Source: Nectonema munidae (taxonomy: Eukaryota; Nematomorpha; Nectonematoida; Nectonematidae). Taken from it: a DNA stretch of 64,000 bases. A program made the translations under genes and the position numbers. The notes beneath the pieces are model-generated. The model saw only the letters and a program-made list of their open reading frames with translations, was not told the origin of the DNA and ran no database searches. Below are positions 48,271-58,286 of the stretch, piece by piece. Within the stretch, counting starts at the first letter, position 1; every line of letters begins with the position of its first letter. The stretch covers positions 1 to 64,000 of the forward strand of contig JAUIRK010000459.1 in NCBI GenBank assembly GCA_030549495.1, given 5' to 3'.

Positions 48271-51200
48271 ATGGCAAGGAAGCACATAAAGTATGAAAGT
48301 TCATTTGACAGTTGTTCTCTCAGACACAGAGAAGAACGACTAATTTCTACTCCCCAAAAATCAGAGCAAATCTTCACCGGAGAAAGTGGTTACGTGTCTC
48401 CATCCTCGAGTACGTTAGAACGTCCCGAAACTCCGTATAGATTGGTCTTTGATTTCGAAGACACACTCTATCATTTGAAAGAGCGTGTTGATACCGAATC
48501 TTCAAGTGTGGATGAATGCGACATATGGTCATCAGGTTTTGATGGAAGGAAAGTATGTGAAAGAAGTCCTTCTCTCCTTATCGAAAGGTATGCAGCCTGT
48601 TCTCATGAAAGAAACGAGAATAACAAAAGTAAGTTCTCATCCATTTCTTTTATCTAAAAACAAAATCTTTGACACATATGCCCTTTGAGGTGAAATAATT
48701 ATAACAAATATAAAAAATTGTAAAAACTGGGCACTTTATCGCTGATTTTGCTGACTAGTTTCGGAGTATAAACTCTTTTTTCAAAGGAAATATATAAATG
48801 ATAAAATAGAGAAAATGAGATGTATAGGTTATTTTTTCATTTAATATATTTGCTTTGAAAAATGAGTTTATACTCCGAAACTAGTTGGCAAAATCAGCAA
48901 TTAAGTGTCCAGTTTTTACAAATTTTTATATTTGTTATAATTATTTCTTTTATCGAATAGTATAAAAAATTATAAGCTAATATGATAGATAGGAGCTTCC
49001 TATCTTGGAAATTTTGTCGGAATTTGTATGGCAGTTGCTTTTGGCTAGTCTTAAATGCAACTTAATTATAATAGTGGGGGAGGGCTTATACCAATAAATT
49101 ATAGATGTGAACACACTGAAATATAAAACATAGCTTTTTATAGTTTGAGTGGGAGGAGGTTGGATTCTATGTCTATGACACTTAATATATATGCAATATG
49201 CATCCTAAATCATCATTGTATTAAATATAGGATAATTATTTCTTTATATCAAATGGTGAGAATAGTTTAGAATTTCTCATTTGAAAAGTTTTGGCTTGAA
49301 TTGAATGGCAAAATTCTTTTTTAGTATATATGTTTCCCTGTCTAAACTTGGATACATATCCACCCAAATTTAATGAGGTAATAATATATAGTAAGTTTCT
49401 TTATTGATTTCTTTATATTGGTGATAGCCAAAATTTGGTGGCTAGTATGACGTTTTCCATATTGTAAATTTGCTTCGATTTGATTGACATTTGATTTTTT
49501 AATATAAATCATCGAGTGCATAATCTTGTATACACATCCACATTAAATTATTAATGCATTTCAAGTTTAAGCGTTGTTTTTTCCAACTTTTGAAACAGTT
49601 ATGGCAATGTTAATGCAAAAGTATCTATATCACAACCAGTGATGTAGCGACCAATTTGAACAAAGTTGGGGAGATGATTGGGAGGAGGACAAATTTTTTT
49701 TATTGCACATAACAATAGTAAAAAAAGAGTGGGTGACTATCAACATCAGTTTTATTTTCAAAAAAAAAATTTGAAAAGCAACACTATTTTAACAATTACA
49801 AACGGAAAATGGATTCAATAAAAGTTTCCAAACAGTGAAATTTTTTATTGAAAATTCATTTAAATTTTATTTGAATTCTAAAGTACAGAAAATCAAAAAA
49901 AACAAAAATATGATTTCTATGTGTGAAAAAAATCAAATTGGATGTGTGTTGAAAGGAAAAGAGAAGCTACGATTTTTCTTACAGATAAACAAATATTTGA
50001 TTTCGAACAAAGCGTAAATATTAACTTGTAAAAGAGTGGGACAAATTTGGACGCACGCGAATGTTTGCCTAAGCTGACCTTGAAAGAACGAAAGAATGCG
50101 CACATGTTAGAAATCAGGACTTGATTGGCGTTGTACTGTCATAATCGCCATCATTATCTATCCATACAAAATGCCCCACTGCGAAGCATTGCTATATCCT
50201 CGCATCATTCTATGCTGTTTCCCCACAGACTGTATTATTTTAGTGTCTAGTTTCTCTTTGTCTTTATACTGTATAAGCAATTCTTTCTTTCCTTGCTCTT
50301 TGCAAAACTCAACCAAGAACCAACAGCACATCTGTTATACCTACTTTTTTAGGGGGTCTCTAGCTTCTAATTTTTAAGAATATCACCTATAGCTTAATCA
50401 AACGTAGTTTGATTGATTTTTTGAAAGAAAAATGTTTTCTTCATATCCACGCATGAAGTCCCACAATGTTCTCAGATAGCAGGGCCCGCGCACCCTATTT
50501 ATTTTGGAAAATAAAAATGTAAAATAGAATTGTAAAATAGATCTACTTACTTTCTGCCTTTGGGCAGTTGTCCATCAGGCTCTTGTCCGTCGGGCAGTTG
50601 TCAGTCGGGCAGTTGACCGGATACCCTATTTACTGCCTCTTTTGGGTTAGGCATTTTAATCAAGTAAAATTTTTTTATGGAATTCAATGAAATGAATGAG
50701 TATGTATATCGTTATGTTGGTTAATATTCAACCGATGTACGACCATTCGTAAGACAAATGGTTGAATGTGACAATTCGTCAAATCCAATAATAATTCGTT
50801 GAATTTGTGTTAGGATTGATGATAGAGTTAATGTTGTTTTTTTAGGATTAATCTTATAGTTAGTTTTAGAATTAATTTTAGAGTTAGTTAGATTCGGGAG
50901 TCGCTAGATGGATAAGGAGATTTTGAGGGGATAACGGTGGCAGACGGTATCTAGAGAAAAATGTAGGTGTCGGAATCAGAGTCGAAGTTTTATTTTTGTA
51001 AGTATATGGATGGGTCCTTCTTTAGTCGAAGTCAGAAGTGAAACGTTGGCTTTAAATTTATTGATTTTTAAGTATTTGAAGTCGGATTCAAATTTTTCTA
51101 AGTAATTGTAGTCAGAGTTGAATAGTTTCTTTCTGATTCCGCAACCCTCGTTATAACTTATCTTGTAAATTAAAAAAGATGTTTAACTAATTGTCACATT

Positions 51201-52556
51201 CACCTAATTGTCAAACACCCTGTCCAATCCATAAAAATTTATATGTGCTAGACAGGGCCGGCCTTAGGCCACTGCAACCTATGGGCCGCAGTGGACCCCG
51301 CGCTTCTCATTTTTCATTTTGATGATATATTGTATGATTTCGCTAAATGCAAGCTTCGCAAAATAAAGTTACTTTGATCGTCATTCTGTGTTAATGAAAA
51401 AGTAATAAAACCAATCCTTTTCTTTTTTTCAAAATCTTATTTCTCACTTTTAATCTTTTTTCCTACCCACATTGGGCTCCACGCAATCCATTTTGCATAG
51501 GGCCCCGCGAACTCTAGGGCCGGCCCTCGCTAGGTATGAACACTGAAAACAAAAAGTGATTACAGTAACTACTTTAAATGATTACTGTAATTATGCATAT
51601 ATTGTTAATATTCTTGGTAGTTAAAATACCATAAAATTATCATAAATTTACAATAATAGTTGAATAATTCACTTTTAGTGAGTTCTTTATATCATTAACA
51701 TTTTATCAAAATATTGGTATCGGTTACATAACAGAAAAATATTTAATATATCTGTTCAAAAATTAAGTAAAAAAAAATGTGTTCAAAAAAAATGATAAAA
51801 CAGAATTTCACTACCAAGAAATTAATAAAAAATAATAATCATAAATTTATTTCATTTTTAGTTCTATATTTTTTGAAATTTGCCAGTTAAAAAAAGTTGG
51901 CGTAGTGTTATCTTCGCGAGCAATCATAAACTTCTAAAATAATTTTATGAAAAAAAGTTTCTGAAATGAATTTCGCAAAAATTTCATGATTTAGAGTATT
52001 CAAAGGCTTTTTTTGTGTTCTGGAAAAAGTGATTCAAGCATTCTTAGAATCACTTGAAGTCAAGGGTTTGTTTCCGTGTATAAGTGAGCTTTTCAGATAG
52101 CATTCTATCACCCCTGAAAGCTGTATTCTTATTTTTAAATGAGTTTTTTTCTTCACTATTCCAGTTATCTCGCGTATTAAAATATTTTTATCATTATCAT
52201 TCCCAATAGATGACTTGGATGCCAAGCCAAACCACATAAAGCGAAAACTTTCCTTAGAGTTCTCAAATTTGACAAATGCACACACACTTCAACAAAAATG
52301 TACACACAGATTTCCCAAGAATTTGAAAGACCTACCAGATTTAGTTAGAGTCAATAGAAGAGATGGCCAATTGCTGCGAGAAGAAAAGACTTCTCAAAAT
52401 GTTGGCCTTGAGTTAAGAAGAATCGCAGATATTGTTGAAAATGATTGGTTGAGGAAGAAACAATCAACCCTTTCTACGTCATTCATTTCTTCCTCCATCC
52501 TTACCAACTTGCTTTCACACCTTGCACTCATTGTTATCGAAAATATTTTTATCTGA
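48271..52556 (+). CDS. Candidate Bim/Bmf-like BH3-only protein, two exons
   Basis: Exon 1 is 48271-48628, followed by GTAAGT; exon 2 is 52210-52556, preceded by CATTCCCAATAG. The phases agree (one base plus two), giving 234 aa, and TAA lies directly before the ATG. Residues 184-195, VGLELRRIADIV, fit the BH3 pattern h1-xxx-h2-xx-h3-[GA]-D-x-h4 with V184, L188, I191, A192, D193 and V195; the preceding and following acidic and basic residues also recall Bim (ELRRIGDEF), and IAD recalls Bmf. BH3-only proteins bind the groove of Bcl-2 family members to start apoptosis. Residues 208-234 form a hydrophobic tail (SILTNLLSHLAL...) that may anchor it to mitochondria. The first 180 residues are Ser-rich and unrecognised. 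The 3.6-kb intron is full of repeats. AATAAA follows at 52566. Seen: frame, splice sites, motif. Inferred: family and role. Confidence 0.6.
48692..48947. repeat. Foldback repeat in the BH3 gene intron
   Basis: Arms of about 100 bp face each other across a 58-bp spacer (GAAATAATTATAACAAATAT outward left, ATATTTGTTATAATTATTTC outward right). Each arm carries at its inner end TTGAAAAA, GAGT-TTAT-ACTC, CGAAACT (48759-48785 minus, 48855-48881 plus), a looser version of the hammerhead-like motif. It starts 63 bases after the splice donor. Confidence 0.75.
48948..50561. other. Intron sequence, AT-rich
   Basis: No repeat with defined ends and no coding exon seen. Confidence 0.4.
50562..50621 (+). 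repeat. 15-bp tandem array, four units
   Basis: Units are GGGCAGTTGTCCATC, AGGCTCTTGTCCGTC, GGGCAGTTGTCAGTC, GGGCAGTTGACCGGA, contiguous and all 15 bp. It has the same period as the arrays at 45135 and 61547. Confidence 0.75.
50886..51151 (+). repeat. Degenerate GTCGGA/GTCAGA repeat element
   Basis: Variants such as GGGAGTCG, GTCGGAATCAGAGTCGAAG, GTCGAAGTCAGAAG and GAAGTCGG recur through the segment, which closes with CTGATTCCGCAACCCTC. A shorter relative is at 8636-8705. Confidence 0.55.
51253..51527 (+). mobile_element. hAT-like MITE with CAGGGCCGGCC ends
   Basis: CAGGGCCGGCCTTAGG at the left and CTAGGGCCGGCCCT at the right are inverted partners, and both interiors mention GGGCC-rich GCAGTGGACCCCGCG and GGGCCCCGCGAAC. 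Flanks share GCTAG in rough register, so the duplication is decayed. CAGGGCCGGCCC is a frequent hAT-type terminus. Confidence 0.75.
51541..51690 (+). repeat. Dispersed repeat R3, copy b
   Basis: AAAAAGTGATTACAGTAACT and ACTTTAAATGATTACTGTAA match copy a (28201) and copy c (54246, minus). Confidence 0.65.
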
Positions 52557-52571
52557 GCAGATTCAAATAAA

Positions 52572-54100
52572 TTTTAGGTAATTTTTACAGTTTTTTTATT
52601 CTCAAATATGGAAATTACTTCATTTTCAAGTGTAACTACATTAAGTATGAGCTACGTCATCAAAAATTGACCGCAATAATTATTACATTTAAATGACATT
52701 TAAGAAAAAATTTACTTTGATCGCTCTCTACCCTTTCACACGTTTTTTAAATTTTCTTCAGAGTATTTTCGCATAAGAAAATGATAAGTTTACTTAATAA
52801 AGCAGAAGAAGGGAAGAAAAAAGACGAAATTTTACAAAGAATCTTCTAGTTTAAAGATATTCGAAATGATCAAACAATTATTATTATTATCAAAGAACAA
52901 AGTCTTAGAGATTTTAAGAGTTAAGCCTAAAAATCATGTTTATGGTTTTATTATTCACTAATAATAATAATTTTTCAATCATGTAATTAATTTGTTAATT
53001 CAAAAATCATTTTAATATTTTAATTTTTAATTAAAAATTTTTTTTTAAATATATAACTAACTTAAATTGAAAAGTATTTATATAAAGTTCTAGACGAGGG
53101 GTTGTATACATAACTTTTTCAATTATTAAGAAAACAATTTTAAATTAAAAGTGTCTTTTTTCTTAATGTATAATTCCAGCAATTACAGATTTTCGGCGAA
53201 TTGTTCAATGACAAATTTGTTTAAAGTTAATTATTCGATAGGCTAAACAGTATAAACAAAATTTCACGCTTAAAATTGGTCTCTGTTGACTTTAATTTTT
53301 CATCTGTAAAAATTCTTTGAAACTTTTTTGAAATTAATTTTTTAATTTTTGTAAAATTTATATACCATTAATATTTGTTTTACTTTGTCATTCTTCAATT
53401 CCATTCTCTCTTTTCTCAATTTTATGTTATCGTGACAAAAATGGACAAAATAAAATTGCAAAAAGGCAAAACAGAACCAAAAATTTTGTTGCTAAAGTTT
53501 TTAACGTTTTTAAAAAATTACTAAATTAAAGATAAAATAATCTTTTTGATCAAATGAAAACTTATTGACTTTTTTGATCTATTGAAAAACTTTAGTGACT
53601 TTTGATTGTTCACATTATAATTTTTACAAAGCTCATTGACTATTTTTTTTGATAGGATTTGATTTACTTCAGATCAAAATGATTGATTTGGTATATCAGG
53701 ATTTTCGTCTTAAAAGAATTTTTTCTAAATTGTATATTAAAATATCATCTCCGCTTTTTCGATATTTAAGAGTCGCCATTTTTAGAATATGCTCAACTAA
53801 AATAAAAGTAAAATTAAAAATTTACTTTTGATTTGTATATAGATTAAGGTTAGAGAATAATGAAAGAAAAGCTTCAAATCTAAAAATAAAATGAGTTAAT
53901 TTTACAAATATAGATGTAAATGTTGTAAAAATAAATCTTTACCATGTTTATAGTAATATTATAATCGATATATGTAACTTGAAAGCTTTTACTCTATTTT
54001 TTTAATAAATAATTATATTACAATTTTTTTCTGTTATGGCAGTAATACCAATAATTGGATAATATGTTAATGATATAGAGAACTGAAAAATCTTTAGTTT
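52572..54100. other. AT-rich stretch after the BH3 gene
   Basis: No gene or element ends recognised. Confidence 0.4.
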
Positions 54101-54104
54101 TTAA

Positions 54105-54233
54105 CCCATTAAGTCTCAATGCTTCCATTTGGGAACATAAGTAATTTCATCTTCGTCTGGTTTTTTCAATGACTTTGAATATAAATCGTCTGCGTTTTTT
54201 AGATATCGTCTGATTTCTATGGTACTTAATGGG
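54105..54233 (+). mobile_element. TTAA-flanked MITE, subfamily 1, copy B (129 bp)
   Basis: The ends CCCATTAAGT and ACTTAATGGG are exact inverted partners, flanked by TTAA at 54101-54104 and 54234-54237. The core matches copy A with one difference over about 70 bases, although the ends differ from those of copy A. Confidence 0.85.
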
Positions 54234-54245
54234 TTAAGATGATTT

Positions 54246-54398
54246 TTGAGTCAGATGTTGAAAGTGAATTTACCACTAAAATAGTGAATATACGATGATT
54301 CGATATTTTAATAGCCAACAATAGTAAAGTTATGCCTTGTTACAGTAACCATTTAATTAAAGTATATAGTTACTGTATCCACTTTTTGTTTTAAGTGT
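54246..54398 (-). repeat. Dispersed repeat R3, copy c
   Basis: The reverse complement of copies at 28201 and 51541 (AAAAAGTGGATACAGTAACT on the minus strand). It starts 9 bases after the flanking TTAA of MITE copy B. Confidence 0.6.
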
Positions 54399-55160
54399 AT
54401 TGAAGGTCATCTATTTTTCTGCGCTGTCCATTAATTCACAGAGACTGAAATATATTCACTTTCATTTTTCAAGTAATATACTTGTTGTTCAGTTCTACTT
54501 GACTGACTAGACAGATATTCGAATTTGATGAGTGATTAGCTGGGAATCCGAAAATCCTCTATCTATCAATAGTATATATTTAAAAAGTATATGGTCTTTT
54601 TTCACATGGAAGCGCTATGCAAATTCTTTGTTTTGATTGAATAAAATTTTTTGAATATTTTTTGTTTAAACCAATCAAATTACGTTAAAATAAGAGATAT
54701 AGTACAATTGAATGCATTTCATCAAAATTTTTCTGAGAGGAAATGGGCCAAAATAAAGGCAATTTTATATTAGATATTTTTGGAATTCATTCCTGATTTA
54801 ATTTAATTTAGACATCTTTGGATTTCTGGAAGTGCAATTGGTTTTTATTCAAGGAACTACAAACAGACGCAATATTACAATTTTCAGCATTGAAACTCAA
54901 CTAACTTGGATAACTCTTTATTTTGTATAATATATTTGTATATATGTGTGTGTATGTGTGTATGTATAACTTAGCATTTTTTACGTAATATATTTTTAAT
55001 CTATAAAAAAACTGCCAACTTCAAATTATGAACTTTTTTATTTTTTATACAATTCAAGCTCGTTTTGTTATGCATTTATACAATTTCCGCCTTGACTTTT
55101 TACAATCTTCTCACTTTTGTGAGATTTTTAATAAAATGAAAACTTATTTTCTATTATAAT
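54399..55160. other. AT-rich stretch, nothing firm
   Basis: A (TATG/TGTA) microsatellite lies near 54935-54966. No gene seen. Confidence 0.4.
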
Positions 55161-55163
55161 ATT

Positions 55164-55400
55164 TATAATAATAATAATAATAATAATAACTTTATTTATT
55201 AACAAAAGTTTTACGAATACTTAAATTTGATTGAAATGTGAAATTTGGAAGAAACTTAGATGAGTGTTGTCCAAGAGCCAAAGGGGAAAAAATTAGAAAG
55301 AAAGAACTTTTGAAGGTCAGCATCAAAGGCCAGCCGCTTGAAGAAACTAACCGTGAGGAATGATATTTGTATAAGCAGAACAAATTCAGAAGAGTTTGTT
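55164..55400 (-). mobile_element. LINE 3' end with (TTA)n tail
   Basis: On the minus strand a 63-codon frame ending LSIRKTFVNK runs into AATAAAGTTATTATTATT. A short non-AT-rich stretch that ends in a trinucleotide tail is typical of 5'-truncated CR1/RTE-like LINE copies. The protein is too short to classify. Confidence 0.5.
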
Positions 55401-56038
55401 GTAAAAATAGGACAAAAACTGAATCAAATAAAATTGAAGTAGAAATAGTAGATTTTTTTTTAAATAGATAAATAATTGGAAAAAAAATATATAATATATA
55501 TCTTATATTTATATATAAATAGATAAAGATTTATATATATATGTATGGGATATATATATTTATAGAATATTGTAGTAAATTGTATTCATTTATTGATATG
55601 TTAATTGTGTTGATGAAGTTTATTTTCTGTGTTATGCTAAAAATCATGATAGATGTGTTTAAAATTAAAATTAATTATTGCGCAAATTAATACTAAAATT
55701 ACAATTTCTTGAATTTTTAAGAACATTGCACTGTTTATTCACTTTCTTATGACAGAATGAAAATTCTTTTGCTACGGATAACATATTGTATTTGAGAAGT
55801 CTTGAATTAACATTTTTACTTCAATCTCTAACAGAAGCATAGCCATACTTTAATGTCAAAAGGAGAAAGAGCAAGCTAATTTCATATAGAAGCTCAAAAC
55901 ATTGCATGTGTCTTAGTTTGCTTTATTTATATTGAAATCTATTCATATATTTTGCAAAGAAATGAAAAAAAAACGGGAAAGAAGGATTCTACAATAGACT
56001 GGAGTTGGCAAGGTTGTTTCTCTTTTTCGTATAGAGAG
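55401..56038. other. AT-rich stretch, nothing recognised
   Basis: Includes a TATA-rich run near 55490-55560. No gene. Confidence 0.4.
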
Positions 56039-56398
56039 CAGAGGGGCTCTTAAAATTAATTCAGTCATGGACACCTGTAAGAAGTTGATGAAAGATATGG
56101 AGTCGCTGGGAAGAAAAGTTATTTCGCATGCAATTGATATTTGTACTTTATTTTATTGACACCAAATTATTTAAATTTTACGCAAATTCAAGGAGAAAAG
56201 GCAAAAAGACACCGCTTGCTATTTATTCAAACTTTAAAAGTTATCTTTTTGTTTCAGTTATTTTTACACCTACAAATTGTGTGACGATTCACTCATTTTA
56301 AGTTTTTTTAACAAAAAATAAAAACTGTTCACGGACCCTCTGAGACGCAGCCATCGACCCCTTTTAGAGGTCCGTAAACCGCAGGTTAAGAACGACTG
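56039..56398 (-). mobile_element. hAT-like MITE, right end clear
   Basis: The right end on the minus strand reads CAGTCGTTCTTAACCTGCGG, then TTTACGGACCTC, a typical hAT-type terminus. The left end is uncertain; CAGAGGGGCTCTTAA at 56039 is a weak partner. Confidence 0.4.
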
Positions 56399-56707
56399 AT
56401 ATAGAGATAACATATTTGTTCAAATTGACATATGGTGAAATTTTATTTTTTATGACGGACTATTTCGTCGTAAGGATAAATCACTTATTATACAAACTAA
56501 AGCTTTCAAAAATAAATGTCTTGTATGTGTAGTCTTTAAATTTTGTTATAAAATTTATAGTACTAATTTTAGCTTATACGAAGAAAAATGATTGCCTATT
56601 ATATATATTACTACTTTAAGATTTACTCAATTTATACTAAACAAAGTAAGACCCCGTTTTCACTATGAATTATATTACAAAATAATTTACGCTTTATAGT
56701 GTTTTTA

Positions 56708-56743
<36 letters not shown>

Positions 56744-56960
56744 CTTTATTTTTCAGAAGTACAATAAAATGATAAAAATAAGTCCTCAAAAATAAGTTGG
56801 AAAGAAAAACAAAAGATTTGATACAATGGTTTCATCAAAGGAAAAATGAGGTCTGTCAGAGTATGTCGATGCTCTTTCTGCAAACATATAAGAATTGGGG
56901 ATAGTACATTGAGTGAGTGAGGTGTAGGAGGGGTTAAAAATGTTGACAACAGCTTTTGAA
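56708..56960 (-). mobile_element. LINE 3' end with (TTA)n tail, second copy type
   Basis: A (TAA)n run at 56708-56743 is followed, in minus-strand sense preceded, by a 67-codon frame ending FYCTSEK. It has the same layout as 55164-55400 but a different sequence. A (TTAC)n run follows at 57032-57053. Confidence 0.45.
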
Positions 56961-57053
56961 AGTTTTTGATAGGAGTAGGGTGGGGGAAAAACTTTTCATG
57001 ATTGTTATATAAATCTTATTATCTCAAATAAATTACTTACTTACTTACTTACT

Positions 57054-58286
57054 ATAAAGGGTAGAAAATTTATAACAATAAGGATTGCTTTGACTTTGAT
57101 ATTTATAAAATAGAAGCGATATTTGGGTAACAAAGCGAGATGAGGTTCTATCTTTTTCGGAGTTGAAATAAATAAATTATCTGAATAAAGGTGGAAGCAA
57201 ATAGAGTCACGTAAATACTAAGATGGTACATGTCATCAAGTTTTAATAGAGAATTTTCAAGAAATATATTGTTCGTGTGAGAAATTGTGTGGAAGTTAAA
57301 GATAATTCTCCAAATCTTTTTTGAAGAGTTTATATATTTTACGTCTTGTTTTTTTAGAGATATCTTTACAACAAAATATTAAAAAAAACTTTTATTTAAG
57401 AAAAAGTATTTATTTTAAGGACAGTGAAGGTTACTAAAATTTCTAGTTATCTTAACTATTTTTTTATCATTGAAGTTTATGGAGAAAAATATACTTACTT
57501 TTTTATAATTAGTTTAACAAAAGTCAATTCTCTAATTAATAGTTGGGCTTAACTCTTTTCTAATTTTGCTGATAGATCACACTTTTAAGCTGGTAAACTT
57601 TCCATATTTTTGGACAAGAGCCTTTACTAATTTAGATAGTATCTTTAAATAATTTTTTTATCAATTTAATTACTTAGTTACACTAAAGCGTTGAGAAACG
57701 ATCCATTAGTCAAAAATTGAATAAGGTCTTTTACTTATTGGATTAGTAAGTGAAACCAATTTTTTTCTAAGTAGTCAACTTTTAAAAAAGATATGAAGTT
57801 ATATATAACCTCCAATTATACCAACAAAAAAGGTACTTTCAATTATTTTTCGTATCAAAGATATTGATTCAATGTATGAAATCTTTTATTTCTCCAAAAC
57901 GATAACTTTTTCACAACATAAATGAACTTTTTCTTCATCGAGTTTTTGTTGACAAGAGACATAATTTTATTTTCTCACTTTTGTCCACAATTATATTTTA
58001 TACAATATAGACATAATTTTGTTCCAATCTTTTTTGTTTTCTCAATTTGTTCTTAGCTTTTGAAAGCAAGTGAAAATTATGATTTCAGTTAAAGACCGGC
58101 ATTATCTGTAGAAAATATTTTTTAATAAGGAAATTTTAAAATGGCAAACAAAAAAACGCATACTTTTTAATTCATAGAAAATTAACAGCACTTTTAATTG
58201 TATAGCAAAAATGGATTTGAAAATTACAAAATTTGATATATTGTTATTTACTGAATTCTTGCCAAAAAATATGGTTATAAAAAATT
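57054..58286. other. AT-rich stretch, nothing recognised
   Basis: No gene seen; the 3' part may be the decayed 5' region of the next LINE. Confidence 0.35.

Noticed and set aside
48485-48688. 67-codon frame overlapping BH3 gene exon 1
   Set aside because: It lies in another frame of a better-supported exon and crosses its splice donor.
57032-57053. TTAC repeats as a possible CRISPR-like array
   Set aside because: A plain 4-bp microsatellite without spacers in a eukaryotic context.
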